A DNA stretch of 64,000 nucleotides from Desmodesmus armatus (GCA_007449985.2 VIIQ02000571.1:517025-581024); one strand, 5' to 3'. Shown: positions 22,188 to 33,328, counted from the first letter of the stretch. Numbers and translations are program-made. Notes: a model not told the origin generated them from the sequence alone.

Positions 22188-22219
22188 ACTGTACCGTATC
22201 CCTCATATATACAAGCCTC
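22188..22219 (-). promoter_or_regulatory. candidate core promoter of F-box copy A (inverted copy at 23559)
   Basis: On the minus strand, GGCTTGTATATATGAGGGAT and then ACGGTACAGT lie upstream of the first, probably untranslated, exon of copy A. The same block in opposite orientation precedes copy B. A TATATATG box at an equal position relative to both genes suggests a shared promoter; alternatively the pair are ends of an inverted-repeat element. Confidence 0.45.
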
Positions 22220-22352
22220 TCATAATTTAAGCCACGCGCAGCGTGAGAAAATTTTCACCATAATTATAAGCCAGTTTGCCAAATTGCAGTCTGGCAGTTT
22301 CATAAATATAAGCAAGTCTGGCTTGCCAGCTGCTGCAGAAAGTGGCTGAAAT

Positions 22353-23018
22353 AAGGGGGTCTTGACTCCACTAGGTACATGTAGCAAGTGTGATGGCAGA
22401 CATGTACCCCTGTGTACCTAAGGAATGTGTCACGGCAGATATATCATATGTTGGACGAAACCTCCCACCCCCCCTTGAGTACGCGTAAATACCTTACGGC
22501 TACAGTTCCTGCCCGTGCTGGGCTGTACTTTGTACCTAAGAGTGTTGAGCACCCAGCACAGCAGCTGTATTTTGTACCCCTGTGTACCTAAGGCCAGGGT
22601 CTTAGGTACAATGGGGTGTGATGCCCCACGTACCTAACCGATGAAGGCGCATTCCTGCAGTACTGATGCTACGAGAGGATTCTATACAGTGCATACGATC
22701 ATTTGATGCATTTACATGCGTTCCTCTGCCATATGTAAGACTTGAAGCCATCACAACCCTTGAGTACACTTCAGTACACTTAGGTACAGGCCACAGGAAG
22801 CCAGGCGTACCTTGTACCTTGAATGTACCGTGGCTTGGCCTGCCATGGCCGCTACGACCGTACCTGGCACCTTCACATACCTTAAAGTATCTGCTCAACG
22901 GATTCAGAGTCAGCGTCACAAGAGCTTTATAGTGGTGCAATCAGTACCCTTAGGTACACAGGGGTACACGTCCGCCATCACACTTGCTACATGTACCTAG
23001 TGGAGTCAAGACCCCCTT
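22353..23018. mobile_element. 666-bp MITE with about 70-bp terminal inverted repeats and 8-bp target duplication
   Basis: The ends start AAGGGGGTCTTGACTCCACT on both strands and match for about 70 bp with two or three mismatches. GCTGAAAT flanks both sides (22345-22352 and 23019-23026). There is no transposase frame inside; the interior is rich in GGTACCT-like motifs. An 8-bp duplication is characteristic of the hAT superfamily, so this is probably a hAT-type non-autonomous element. Confidence 0.8.
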
Positions 23019-23558
23019 GCTGAAATGGCCCTGCTGTGGTGTCTTGGGCCACTTGTGATGTGGGAAGACACCTGTAGCCCTTTTAGAAGCCAATCAACTT
23101 GCAACTTGCACCATCTCGGCTATCTGACTGTTCAAATGTGGGTCAAGACTGGCTGTGGAGCTCAATGACTTGAGCCGGCTGTTCTGCTGCTGGGTGTGGG
23201 CTGCTCCGCTGCTGTGACCTCCGCTGCTGCTTCTGCTCTCAAATGCAAGCTTTCATGAATTCTTTGGATGCTTTTCAGGGGCATTCTGCAGCTGCATGAC
23301 AGACTGTGGGAGGGATCAGAACAGTAGATCAGAGCAGTGCTGGGAACAGCAGCCCGATTCGGCCGTGCAGCAGCTCAGGAAAGGCAGAAACCTCAGGGCA
23401 TGATGTCAGGACGTGGAGAGATGCGAAAACAAGCCCGTTTAGGCGTTATTTCTGGGTTTGAAATTTTGAAAATGTACACCATAATTATAAGCCATTTTGG
23501 CCGAAAAAACTTCCGTTTTTCATAATATAAGCAACTCAAACCGGCTATTCGCAATTAG

Positions 23559-23602
23559 GAGGGGCTTGTATATATGAGGGATACGGTACTGGTACAGTTC
23601 CG
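23559..23602 (+). promoter_or_regulatory. candidate core promoter of F-box copy B
   Basis: GGGGCTTGTATATATGAGGG, then ATACGGTAC, the mirror of 22188-22219. About 70 bp downstream a GTCAG/GTAAGCC donor is kept in both genes, followed by an intron ending GTGCTGTTGCAG just before the start codon. Further upstream, CCATAATTATAAGCC and TTCATAATATAAGC occur near both copies. Confidence 0.45.
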
Positions 23603-23940
23603 AATTGTGCGACCCTCTTCGCCTGAAACAAACAGTCTCTGGCACTAATTGTTACGGTTCTGAGTCACGTCAGGTAAGCCAGACGCGCTGCAAATGATGT
23701 GCTGCTCCATGTGCAGAGCTGCTGCTGGTGCTGACAACCTGTGCATGTGTTGGGTGCTGTTGCAGCCCATGGGCAGCCAGGAGCGTTCTCCACCACGTCC
23801 TGTCGACGTGATGCACGATGGGCCGTTGGATGACCCTGGTCTCCATCACGAACGACTGAGCAGCACTCCTCCTCAAGGCACAGCAGCTGCTGCTGGAAAT
23901 TCAGGAAGCAACATGACAGCGACCAGTGGTCACTTAGGCA

Positions 23941-24198
23941 TGATATGAATGGCTGGGAGTTGTAAGCTCAGGGAACCTTGACAGCTATAAGGTGGGAAAG
24001 TAGTCCTGTTACACTGGTGCACCGTATGCAGGCTTAGAGAGAGAGAGTAAACATCCAAATACACTCTGACAATGCGAAGGTCATATACTCCGCAGGAGCG
24101 GATAGCATAACTTCAGTCGCCATGCATAACTTCCTAACTTCGGGTAACTGCGGGCAACTTCGTCCAGCATAGTGGGCTGAGCATACTCAATTCCAACA
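23941..24198 (-). repeat. copia 3' LTR with internal deletion
   Basis: 258 bp. It matches the two ends of the 502-bp 5' LTR; 244 bp are missing between two copies of AAATAC, a microhomology-type deletion. The element-side and outer termini (TG...CA) are kept. Confidence 0.9.
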
Positions 24199-24231
24199 CT
24201 CCGCCGTGATCAGCACACTATGCAAAACTGC

Positions 24232-27200
24232 TCAGTGAATACCAAGTGCTTTGCGGCACTGCACAAACTTCTCAGGTGGAAGTGGCTTAGTAAAGGTATC
24301 TGCAAGCATCTTCTGAGTAGAGATGTGTGCAAAGTGAACTTCACCGCGTGCAACACGCTCACGTGCCATGTGGTGCATAACATCAACATGCTTAGATCGT
24401 GCAGCTGTGACTGGGTTCTTAATCCAGCCTAGGGAGCCTTGACTGTCAGTAAAGATGTTGACAGTATGAGACTTGAGGCCAATAACAGGCAGGAGCTTCC
24501 TGAGGAACAAAGCTTCCTTAACAGCCTCAGAAGCTGCCATATACTCAGCCTCAGTGGTGGAGGCTGCAACTGTGCGCTGCATTCTACTAGACCACGAGAT
24601 AATGCCGCTGTTGAACATGAAAGCATAACCAGTGACAGACCTGCGGGTGTCACGACATGTTGCAAAGTTGCTGTCACAGTATGCTGTCAGGGACAGACTG
24701 GTACCGCTGTAAACAATGCCAACTGTGGGTGTGCCTGCAAGGTAACGCAGAACACCTAAAGCATGCTGCATGTGCTCAGTGGTGGGTGCAGCCAGATAGC
24801 GGGCAAGGCTGCTAGCTGTATACGCAATGTCAGGTCTAGTGCTAATTGAGAGGTAAAGCAAACTGCCAATGAGTGTGCTGTACTGGGGCTTCTCTTCAGG
24901 CTTGAGAGGTTGGCCATCAGTCTTGGTCAGGTTGGCCGAGGGCGCCATTGGGACAACACGGGCGTAAGCATCTGTCATCCGGTAGTCTGAGAGAAGGTCT
25001 TGTGTCTTCTTGTCGTGCCATAGCTTCAGTGTGTGTGTAGAACGCTGTCGTGTGATCCTCATACCTAGGAAGTAGGTAGCCTCACCGAGGTCTCTTGCCT
25101 TGAAGATTGTAGCCGACTTGGTCTTGATCTTTTGTAGGTCTGGTAGGCTCTTGGCGGCGACGAGGATGTCATCCACGTAGATGAGGGCTAGTATGTTGCC
25201 GTTGTTGTCTTTCTTGACGTAGAAGGAAGGGTCGCCGAGGGACTGTTGGAAGCCTAGGTTGATAAGTTCCTTGTGTAGCTTCTGGTGCCACACGCGTGGT
25301 GCTTGCTTCAGGCCGTAGAGTGCCTTCTTGAGTAGTAGGGCTTCGCCGGGACGGCCTAACACATTTGCATAGCCTTCAGGGGGTTGAACCCAGACTTCTT
25401 CTGACAGGTCTCCTTGTAGGAAGGCGTTCTTGACATCCATCTGGTGTAGGTGTAGATCCTGGGCTGCCACAGTAGCTAGTAGCAGGCGCAGAGTTGTGAA
25501 CTTACTGACTGGTGCGAACACTTCGTCGTAGTCGATGCCGTGCTCCTGCTTGAAACCTTTTGCTACGAAGCGGGCCTTGAAGCGCTCAATGTTGCCGGTG
25601 GCGTCGTACTTCACTTTGTAGACCCACTTGCCTGGGATGGGCTTGACGCCGGGAGGCGGTGTTTGGGCGATCCACGAGTCGTTGCCAAGTAGTTCAGAGA
25701 TTTCTGTATCCATTGCTTGGCGCCACTGGTCAGCTTGAGGGCTTGTAGTGGCTTCCTTGTAGGTGTTGGGCTCCACGGGATCTTGAGATGCAGCGATGGT
25801 AGCCCGTAGTCGGTCGGGTAGAACATGGTCTTCACGGAAGGTAACAACACTGGGTTTCCTGATGCGGGAGCTTGTTCTTGTACCTGGTGGCTCTGTCGTC
25901 TGTGGGTTGACAGGCTGGGGTGGCGGCACAGGGGCCGGTGCCGGTGGTGGCGCTGGGGCAGGTGCCGGTGGTGGCGTTGGGGCCGGTGCCGGTGGTGGCG
26001 CTGGGGCCGGTGCCGGTGGTGGCGCTGGGGCTGGTGCTGGTGCTGGCGCTGGGGCCGGGGCCGGTGCTGGCGCTGGGGCAGGTGCCGGTGGGTTGCCTGT
26101 GCTTGGTGTTGGGAGCTGAATGGGTGTAAGCTCCTTGACGTAATTGATGGAAGGGGGTGACAGGTCTTGCTCTTGTGTAGGGGTAGGCTTGGTCTTGTAG
26201 CCGATGGTTGACTCGTCAAAGATGCAGTCCCTTGTCTCCATGACGGAGCGCTGGTCGGGAAGGTAGACGCGCCAGCCCTTGCTTTGTAGTGCGTAGCCGA
26301 CCATGATGCCGTTGTGCGCTCGTGGGGCAAACTTGGAGGTGCGCTTCTCCTTGGGTATGTGGGCGTAGGCGGTGGCTCCAAATGTGCGCAGGTGCTTCAG
26401 GTCTGGTGTCTTGTTCCACATGAGCTCATAGGGGGTCTTCTTACTTGAGCTTGTCGGCGTGCGGTTGCGCAAGTAGTTGGCGGTCACCACTGCTTCCAGC
26501 CAGAGGGAAGGGGGCAGGGAGGATTCAAGTAGCATGCTCCTTGCCTTGTCCAAGAGCGTGCGATTAAGCCGCTCTGCCTTGCCGTTCATCTGGGGGCTGT
26601 AGGGTATGGTGCCTTCATGGTCGATGCCCTTGCTCTCGAGGTAGTCGCCCAAGTCCTTGTTGAAGTACTCGGTGCCGTTGTCGGTGCGTAGGGCCTTCAG
26701 TTTGCGATTGGTCTGAGTCTCCAGCCACTCCACTGTGCGCTTGATAGCAGAGGGAGCTTGGTCCTTGGTCTTCAGAGGGACCACCTTGCTGTAGTTTGTT
26801 GCATGGTCTATTACTGTGAGGAAGTACTTGCTGCCGCCAACTGATGCTGTAGGCATGGGGCCACACACGTCTGATGACACAAGCTGTAGGGGCTCAGTGT
26901 ACTCACTGTGGGACGGCTTGAATGGCTGCTTGGTGGACTTGCTGAGGGCACATGTAGAGCAGATGTGGGTGCCAGCCTTGGTGCAGTCCTCAGGCTTGAT
27001 GTTGATGCCGGTAGCCGCCTTGTGCTTGAGGAGTGTGGCCATGCTGTTGTAGCTGGGGTGGCCTAGGCGGGAGTGCCACAACTCCGCCGTCTCCTTGGTA
27101 GCCGTGTGGTGGGCCTTGTCAGCGTAGTCAGGGCGGTAGTCAGGGTTGGTTGCACAGAAGGCTGGGACGGTAGTTGTGCCGTCAGGGTTAGTCACGGTCT

Positions 27201-28875
27201 GGATGACGCGTTGGTCCGTGCCGTAAAGCAGTGTGCGGGAGCCGTTGGAGACCCACACGCTGAACTGCTTGGAGGGGTCGTCTTGCTTCTTGGTCAGCTT
27301 GGCCTCTGAAAGGAGGTTGGCCTTGCACTGGGGAAGGTAGTAGACGTCCTCAATGGTGGTAGTAGTGCCGTCCAAGAAGGCCAGACGCACAGAGCCCTTG
27401 AGTGAGGCCAGGGCTGGGCCGTTGCTGGTGTCAAAGGGCTCGTGACACTTGACGGGCTCAAACAGAATGCTGGGGTCAGATGTTGTGGGGTCTGAGGCTC
27501 CTGAGTCCATAAGCCAGCCGTCGAACTTGCCGGTGGGCAGAGGGCTGAAGAGCTGGTGGTCAGGGAGCGGCTTAAACATTGACTCACTTGAGGGGGTGAC
27601 CAGGGCGTAGTTGCCGGTCTTGTTGTTCCTGTAGATGGTGTAGCCGGGGTCAGGCTTGCGCACAGGGTTGAAGTAGGAGCTGGGGCTGGGGTCAGAGCTG
27701 CTGCTGCCGGTGATGTAGGCACTGTTGAGGCCGGCACTGCTGCTGTCGCGTGCCTTGAGCATGTAGGCACGGCCGAAGAAGGCAGGGTCGTCGTACTCCT
27801 CAGGCTGCTGCTGGGTGTAGTCGTCCTCCTCCTCCAGCAGCTGGCGGCACTGCATAAGCTGCTCAAAAACAGCTGGGTCGAGTGCCTCACGCAGGGCGTG
27901 TGAGCGGCCCCTACCTGCCTCCTTGGCCTGTAGCTTCTTGCACTCATTGATGCTGTGGCCGTAGTTCTTGCAGAAGAGGCAGTTGCCGGGGAAGGTGTGG
28001 TGCGGCTTGTGCTTGGGGTTGTTGTTGTTGTCGCTCCCCTTGTAGCCGCTCTTGTTGTTGTAGTCACCCTTGCCCTTGTTGAAGCCGTTGTTGCCCTGGA
28101 ACTTGTTGAAGGAGGGGACAGTCCTGCTGTTGAAGCGGTTGGACTGCTGCTGGCCGCGGAAGGGCTGTTGCTGGCCGCGGAAGGGCTGCTGGTTGAAGCG
28201 GAAGGAGCTGCCGAAGCTGTTGCTGTTCTCACCGGTGTAGAGGGCCTTGCCGTAGTTGTCCTGGGCATCTGTGATGTGGCGCTTCTCGTGCTGGACAAGG
28301 CGGGTGAGGATGTCTTCCACGCTCTTTGGTTCGTTCATGCGGATGATCATGAGGATGGTGTCGTAGGCTGTTGGGAGGGCCTGCAAGAAGAAGGTGAGCA
28401 GCTGCTGGTCAGTGGGCTTCTGCTTGGCTGCCTCCAGGAGGGACACAAGGTGCCTGAAGCGGCCGTAGAGTGCCAGCATGCCCTCGCCCTTGCGCATCTT
28501 GATGTTGGACAGCTCAGTGAAGTACAGGTCGGCTGACCCTGCTGCTGCGACGCTCCACAGTTCGGACATCTGCTCGTACAACTGAGCTGCTGAGGGGCAG
28601 GATGGGGCAAAGCTGTCGATGAGGGTGCGGTCGACAGTGGCCTTGATGAGCATGCGAACAACTGCTGACTGTGGGTGGTCGGCTTTCGTCAAGGCCTTGA
28701 CAAGGTCCTTGCCGGCGGTAGTCAGGGCGCCCACGAAGTCGTCTTGCCATGGTGTGAAGTCCTCTGGGCTCTTCATGAAGACGGTGAAGAGGAGGGTAAC
28801 CTTCATGCCTTCTCCAAGGTCGATGGGGATGGAGATGAGCTGCCGGGGGGCACCGCTGCTTGAGCTGGATGCCAT
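24232..28875 (-). CDS. copia gag-pol polyprotein
   Basis: 1547 residues in one frame. Gag fills about 1-290, followed by a zinc knuckle ([14 protein letters not shown], about 299-312). The protease active site DSGAS is at about 457. The integrase zinc motif (WHSRLGHP ... CSTC) is at 600-642, and its catalytic Asp, Asp, Glu fall at about 669, 732 and 768 ([22 protein letters not shown]). A Pro-Ala linker (about 929-985) precedes the reverse transcriptase (1083-1330, catalytic YVDD at about 1233). RNase H (AYCDSNFA ... [11 protein letters not shown] ... [12 protein letters not shown]) ends the protein. The order integrase then reverse transcriptase defines Ty1/copia. No stop or frameshift is present, so Gag and Pol must be separated by proteolysis or by another level of control. 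The leader contains no long competing frame. Confidence 0.95.
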   Translation of the reverse strand: MASSSSSGAPRQLISIPIDLGEGMKVTLLFTVFMKSPEDFTPWQDDFVGALTTAGKDLVKALTKADHPQSAVVRMLIKATVDRTLIDSFAPSCPSAAQLYEQMSELWSVAAAGSADLYFTELSNIKMRKGEGMLALYGRFRHLVSLLEAAKQKPTDQQLLTFFLQALPTAYDTILMIIRMNEPKSVEDILTRLVQHEKRHITDAQDNYGKALYTGENSNSFGSSFRFNQQPFRGQQQPFRGQQQSNRFNSRTVPSFNKFQGNNGFNKGKGDYNNKSGYKGSDNNNNPKHKPHHTFPGNCLFCKNYGHSINECKKLQAKEAGRGRSHALREALDPAVFEQLMQCRQLLEEEDDYTQQQPEEYDDPAFFGRAYMLKARDSSSAGLNSAYITGSSSSDPSPSSYFNPVRKPDPGYTIYRNNKTGNYALVTPSSESMFKPLPDHQLFSPLPTGKFDGWLMDSGASDPTTSDPSILFEPVKCHEPFDTSNGPALASLKGSVRLAFLDGTTTTIEDVYYLPQCKANLLSEAKLTKKQDDPSKQFSVWVSNGSRTLLYGTDQRVIQTVTNPDGTTTVPAFCATNPDYRPDYADKAHHTATKETAELWHSRLGHPSYNSMATLLKHKAATGINIKPEDCTKAGTHICSTCALSKSTKQPFKPSHSEYTEPLQLVSSDVCGPMPTASVGGSKYFLTVIDHATNYSKVVPLKTKDQAPSAIKRTVEWLETQTNRKLKALRTDNGTEYFNKDLGDYLESKGIDHEGTIPYSPQMNGKAERLNRTLLDKARSMLLESSLPPSLWLEAVVTANYLRNRTPTSSSKKTPYELMWNKTPDLKHLRTFGATAYAHIPKEKRTSKFAPRAHNGIMVGYALQSKGWRVYLPDQRSVMETRDCIFDESTIGYKTKPTPTQEQDLSPPSINYVKELTPIQLPTPSTGNPPAPAPAPAPAPAPAPAPAPAPAPPPAPAPAPPPAPAPTPPPAPAPAPPPAPAPVPPPQPVNPQTTEPPGTRTSSRIRKPSVVTFREDHVLPDRLRATIAASQDPVEPNTYKEATTSPQADQWRQAMDTEISELLGNDSWIAQTPPPGVKPIPGKWVYKVKYDATGNIERFKARFVAKGFKQEHGIDYDEVFAPVSKFTTLRLLLATVAAQDLHLHQMDVKNAFLQGDLSEEVWVQPPEGYANVLGRPGEALLLKKALYGLKQAPRVWHQKLHKELINLGFQQSLGDPSFYVKKDNNGNILALIYVDDILVAAKSLPDLQKIKTKSATIFKARDLGEATYFLGMRITRQRSTHTLKLWHDKKTQDLLSDYRMTDAYARVVPMAPSANLTKTDGQPLKPEEKPQYSTLIGSLLYLSISTRPDIAYTASSLARYLAAPTTEHMQHALGVLRYLAGTPTVGIVYSGTSLSLTAYCDSNFATCRDTRRSVTGYAFMFNSGIISWSSRMQRTVAASTTEAEYMAASEAVKEALFLRKLLPVIGLKSHTVNIFTDSQGSLGWIKNPVTAARSKHVDVMHHMARERVARGEVHFAHISTQKMLADTFTKPLPPEKFVQCRKALGIH

Positions 28876-29574
28876 GGTGAAAGCTGGTGTGCTGTTAGGC
28901 TTATGGGTGCTAACAGGCTTGGTGCAGCTGACTGGGCTGCGTGGCTGTATGTACGTCTACACGTGAGCCTAACTGCACTGTAGAAGGAGTGCAGGTGCTG
29001 ACAGACTGAGTGCTGGCAGGCTTGTAGCAGCTGACTAGGTGGCTGCTTAGCTGACTGAAAGCCGCGCTGTTGGGGCCCAGATGAGCTGACTACACTGTAA
29101 TGGAAGTGCAGGAGCTGAGGCCGCTGCACTGCTGGTGCCCTAGCTACTCACACCACGGTGTACTGTAGGACAGGATAACCTGAGGTGGAGAGCAGGGCAG
29201 TCAGCAGCGAGGGCAGAAAACGACAGGCGGCAGGGGTGTCAATAACCAGGCACTGCCACTGAGTAGTTGAACGTTCTGTAGCTCACACAGAAGAGGTTGC
29301 TGTCGTTGTAAGCCAAACAGACAGTGGGATTAGGCTGCTGTAGGGACATGCTGCATGTAGGGAAGATGCAGTGCTGTGGCAGGAGAAGCTGTCGCTGCTG
29401 CACGCTGTAAACGCGGATGATCAGGCCGCTAAGCTGCTGCAAATCGAACAACTAGATCCGTGCAACTAAAGCACATTGACAAAGGCGATAGCCTAGCTGC
29501 GCAACGGCAGGTCTTCCTACGTTTGTCACGGGCACAGGTTGTATCGAGCTGTAGGTCTAGCTGAGGCGTGAAAA

Positions 29575-29586
29575 GGGCTCATAACC
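29575..29586 (-). promoter_or_regulatory. primer binding site matching the initiator tRNA-Met anticodon arm
   Basis: Directly next to the 5' LTR the minus strand reads GGTTATGAGCCC. Its complement GGGCTCATAACC is the anticodon stem-loop of eukaryotic initiator tRNA-Met (CAT anticodon, CTCATAA loop). Drosophila copia is known to be primed by a fragment of initiator tRNA-Met cut in the anticodon region, and the same arrangement is inferred here. Confidence 0.7.
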
Positions 29587-30088
29587 TGATATGAATGGCT
29601 GGGAGTTGTAAGCTCAGGGAACCTTGACAGCTATAAGGTGGGAAAGTAGTCCTGTTACACTGGTGCACCGTATGCAGGCTTAGAGAGAGAGAGTAAACAT
29701 CCAAATACTTTGTTCTGTTTCTTGTGTCCACACTGGTATAGTTGCCTGCCCTCATCTCTGCACACAATAGGTTCCTAGCATGGCTGGCACTTGCTGCAAT
29801 TCTGGTGGTTCTGCCTTCTTTGGTCAACCCGGTGTAGGTGGTGCAAACCACCGCAGGGGAGACAACTTATGAGGTTCACCTGGCTCGATCCTGGTGGGCA
29901 ATGCCATTGTTGTTTGGCGAAAATGTCCATGTAACATACTCCCCCAAAATACACTCTGACAATGCAGAGGTCATATACTCCGCAGGAGCGGATAGCATAA
30001 CTTCAGTCGCCATGCATAACTTCCTAACTTCGGGTAACTGCGGGCAACTTCGTCCAGCATAGTGGGCTGAGCATACTCAATTCCAACA
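29587..30088 (-). repeat. copia 5' LTR, full length
   Basis: 502 bp, TGTTGGAATT at its start and CATATCA at its end on the minus strand. It would hold the promoter of the element. Confidence 0.9.
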
Positions 30089-30143
30089 AGGCATGCCAGT
30101 GCTGCAGCAGCCCATGAGTCATACACATCCTCTCTACCACATA

Positions 30144-32011
30144 TGTCGCTGTTTGGGGGCTGACACCTGTGACCGTGGGTGGACAGCCTTACAGCGAGTG
30201 ATGGTTAGACTGCGAGTGGCAGGGCTGTGCACCAGCAGCGCATGCCCTTCTGATAGACTATTGCACACACGGCATCTGCTCAGGAGCCCAACCTTGGGGT
30301 TCGGCAGAGCAGTGCCCTTGCATGCCAGGCTTTACCTGGCCCTGTGGAGGATTGTGGCATTTCCAGCATCTGCTCAGGAGCTCAACCTGGGGTTCGGATG
30401 AGCAGTTGCAATTGCATAGTAGGACCAGGCGGTACAGCACCTGTGCCAGCCTGGCACTGTTGTGTTGATGTACGGCAAGATGCCCTATGCTGCTGCCTAG
30501 TATGGAAGTGGACTTGTACTTGGCTATGGTGGCGGTATTTGTGCATAGGCAGGCCTACCCTGCGGTTGCTGCACCAGCAGAAGTTGTACAGTACCTGTGG
30601 TGGAGGGTATGGTCTGTGTGCTTGGGCGTTTGGTGGAGTTGAAGCTCTGATCCTGCATGCATGTTTAGTGTTGTTGTCGGATTGTGTAGTGTCGAGATGC
30701 CCACGTCGCAGGCACACTGGTGACCTGTAGTAACGGGGTGTCTAGTGTGTCTCGAAGGTTCCGAGTGCAGGACTCGATCATGTACTCGTGGCAATGCCTG
30801 GCCTCGCAAGGTGGTGATGGTCAAGGAGCGAGGTGCCAGGAGTTGTGATGATGACTAATAAATATGCATGCACCTGTGCATGCTTTGTTTGGTTGTTCAG
30901 TTATGAACTTTACTACGTATTCTAGAAGCTTCGCCTGCTATTACTATATAAGCAGGCGCGGAGCAGGTTGTCCACAAGACCGAAGAGACGGAGAAGTTCG
31001 AGGTTGTGTTGTCAAGGTTACGTTTGAGCATTGATGAGATTGTTTATGTAACTGACTGACTGGTTTGTCTTGCCACGGTGTCTTGAGAGACACGACCTGC
31101 CTTAGACTGACTGAGCCCCAGAGTGACCAGCAGTCCCTTCCTATACCAGCAGTACAGTGCAGACAACAATCCATGTGAAGCACGCGCACAGCGCGTTGAT
31201 ACAAGTATTTTGCTACGTGAACGTCAGACAGTGAGTCGAGTTGGTGCTTGCAGTCATGCAATCCCTCCCTGAGTCTGAGAACCAGTCCCTGTGACTTGTT
31301 TGAGCATCACCAGTGCCACTGCAACAAGTGCACAGTTCATTTCCCCTTTGTTTGGCAAGCACCAACAGCAGTACTTCGAGGGGTACCTCCGGCACAACAG
31401 CAGTAGCTGGGACCCCCACCTCCGGCACAGCAGCAGCATACAGGGGTACCCACCCCCCAGCACGACAGCAAATCACAGGGGTACCCACCCCTGGCACAGC
31501 AGCAGTACAGCGAGGGATATCATCCCTTGTGCCGCAACCCCTACCCCCTGGCACAACAGCAGTGCAGTGAGGGATCACCCATCCTTGTGAGCCCAACCTT
31601 CGGTGCAGCCCCTTGCTCTTTCACCCCTTACCCGCCTTACACAGCGGCTGCGTCGAGCTTTGAGTGGTGACTGTTTACAATTGTGGACATCAGAGTGCTT
31701 CCTGTGCACTCTTGGCCTTTGATCATCCCTGGGCTGCGTGATACCTGTTGAGGAGAGTCTTTACGTCTGCTACAGCAGCCCCAGTGACCCCACACCCGCC
31801 GCGAGGCACACCCGACCCCGACAGCCCTTCCTGACAGCGAGCCTGCAACTGCAGCGCCTGCGGCCCTGAGCCCTGCCGTCGGTCGCTGTCCCCACTCCGC
31901 TACACCCAGTTGCATCCCCGCACCCGCTGCCAAGCCAGCACCGGCTGTGCACGGCAGTCACCCCCCGTCAGGCCCGGCCCACTCGTCCTCCCCAGTGCCC
32001 CCCGCGCCCGC
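30144..32011 (+). repeat. 5' LTR of the Ty3-like element
   Basis: 1868 bp. Starts TGTCGCTGTTTGGGGG and ends GCCCCCCGCGCCCGC. It lacks the usual CA at its end. It contains a TATA box at 30945-30951 and a run of GGGGTACC/CAGCAGCAG repeats near 31380-31570. Confidence 0.9.
30932..30958 (+). promoter_or_regulatory. LTR TATA box inside an 8-bp inverted repeat
   Basis: CGCCTGCT (30932-30939) and AGCAGGCG (30951-30958) are inverted repeats that enclose TATATAA (30945-30951). The same arrangement is found in the 3' LTR, with TATATAA at 35823-35829. It is the likely start region for the element's transcript. Confidence 0.6.
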
Positions 32012-32025
32012 TGGTAGCGGAGACC
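32012..32025 (+). promoter_or_regulatory. primer binding site of the Ty3-like element
   Basis: TGGTAGCGGAGACC directly follows the 5' LTR. It begins with TGG, the complement of the tRNA 3' CCA, so priming would be from the tRNA 3' end, in contrast to the copia element next door. The tRNA is not identified; an elongator Met type is plausible. Confidence 0.65.
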
Positions 32026-32064
32026 AGTCCCATCAAGGGCTGTCTCCGCTGAAGAGACAATCCT

Positions 32065-33327
32065 GTGACCCGCGCTTCCACTGCGCATTCAGTTACAATG
32101 GACCCCGTACAGGACAACATTGGGGTGCCCACACCCCAAGCTCTCAATTCCGTTGAGAGATACGACGGCAGGCAAGACCCTGCTGTCTGGCTGGACAATG
32201 TGCAAGGAGTGGCCTCCCTCTACCACTGGAGCGACGCCACCTGCCTACAAGTCGCCAAGATACGATTGACTGGCAATGCTACAACATGGTCAAGACAGCG
32301 TCAGTTCCTCAACTGGGCTGATTTCCAAGAGCAGATGGAGCGCCGCTTTGGCGAGACCAGAGAGTCTTATATTGCCAAGCTGGAGAGCTGCTCCCAGGGC
32401 CCCAATGAGAGTGTGAAGGACTTCGGAGACCGATACCTGCGCAACGCACAGCGGGCAGGCAGAGTTGAAGACGATGCCTTGATCTACTGTTTCATACAAC
32501 GTCTGCACCCAGAGCTCAGAATGGAAGTGGCAAGGCAAGGGCTACACCACATCCAAGAGATTGTGGCCTTTTGTGACTATTGGAATGGCCTTTGGAGTGA
32601 TCAAAATGAGGACAGTCCCCAGCGTGACACCGACCTAAGACCTCACACTGGCTACCAGCCCCGCCTCGCACATGACTACGATGGCTGCCCACGCCAGCAG
32701 GACAACGTTGAGCAAGATTTTGGCTGCACGGAACAACCCTTCAGGCCACAACAGCTGCAGGACAGCCCCAACTACTACCCTACTGCTCAGCCCTGGCAGC
32801 AGTACAAGTCACCAAGACAGAGCAACCCACCTGTGCGCAACCCTCAGCCTACTGCTGTAGAAAATTTGAGGAAGCGGCTGCAACGCGCTGAGCTCATCCA
32901 GCTGCACATGTTGCAAGAGAAGGACCGTGAGATCCAAGCCCTTCGCATGGCCCTGCAACGGCAGCAGCAACAAGCAGGCACTGCTCAGATCAACCATCTG
33001 ATCAAGGCTGCATCTAACGGCTATACAGCACCCTGGCAGGCAGAGTGTGAGGACGAAGAGGATCTGGATGAGGAGCTGCTAGCCTCTCTGCTCACCCCGC
33101 GGGCGGACCCAATCAAACTGGCAAACAACTGCGCCCACAACATGATGGCTGACCTTAGCCACTCCAATGACTACCGCTGCAGCAAGAGGACTGTGCATGT
33201 GGACCCCACCTGCACACAAGGGCTGGAGATCGGCATATTGGACTCCAATGCTGCATGCTACACCCTTCAAGCTGCAGAGACACCTGCAGGGGCAGAACAG
33301 ACAGCGGAGGTGACAAGAGGACGGTGA
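32065..33327 (+). CDS. Gag of the Ty3-like element
   Basis: 420 codons from the first ATG; the second ATG at 32098 (MDPVQDNIGV) is as likely. Residues about 45-175 match the retrotransposon Gag core: DPAVWLDNV, ATTWSRQRQF, WADFQEQMERRFGE, LHPELRMEVARQGL. A coiled-coil-like segment (LRKRLQRAELIQLHML, about 275-305) and a Gln run follow. I see no zinc knuckle. An acidic stretch (DEEDLDEELLASLL) lies near the end. Gag would form the particle that packages the RNA. Confidence 0.75.
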   Translation: MTRASTAHSVTMDPVQDNIGVPTPQALNSVERYDGRQDPAVWLDNVQGVASLYHWSDATCLQVAKIRLTGNATTWSRQRQFLNWADFQEQMERRFGETRESYIAKLESCSQGPNESVKDFGDRYLRNAQRAGRVEDDALIYCFIQRLHPELRMEVARQGLHHIQEIVAFCDYWNGLWSDQNEDSPQRDTDLRPHTGYQPRLAHDYDGCPRQQDNVEQDFGCTEQPFRPQQLQDSPNYYPTAQPWQQYKSPRQSNPPVRNPQPTAVENLRKRLQRAELIQLHMLQEKDREIQALRMALQRQQQQAGTAQINHLIKAASNGYTAPWQAECEDEEDLDEELLASLLTPRADPIKLANNCAHNMMADLSHSNDYRCSKRTVHVDPTCTQGLEIGILDSNAACYTLQAAETPAGAEQTAEVTRGR

Positions 33328-33328
33328 G

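Larger units (their letters stand above)
23941..30088 (-). mobile_element. Ty1/copia LTR retrotransposon, intact coding frame
   Basis: A 6.1-kb element on the minus strand with LTRs at 29587-30088 (5') and 23941-24198 (3'), flanked by the 5-bp duplication AGGCA (23936-23940, 30089-30093). The internal part has a 0.7-kb leader (28876-29574) and one long gag-pol frame. The two LTRs agree except for a 244-bp deletion in the 3' LTR and a GA/AG difference near 24076. The near-identity and the open frame indicate a recent insertion. It sits in the coding exon of F-box copy B. Confidence 0.93.

Noticed and set aside
25611..28536. Other long frames overlapping the copia polyprotein
   Set aside because: Shadow readings of the gag-pol frame, including poly-Arg/Pro and poly-Gly/Ala from its Pro-Ala linker.
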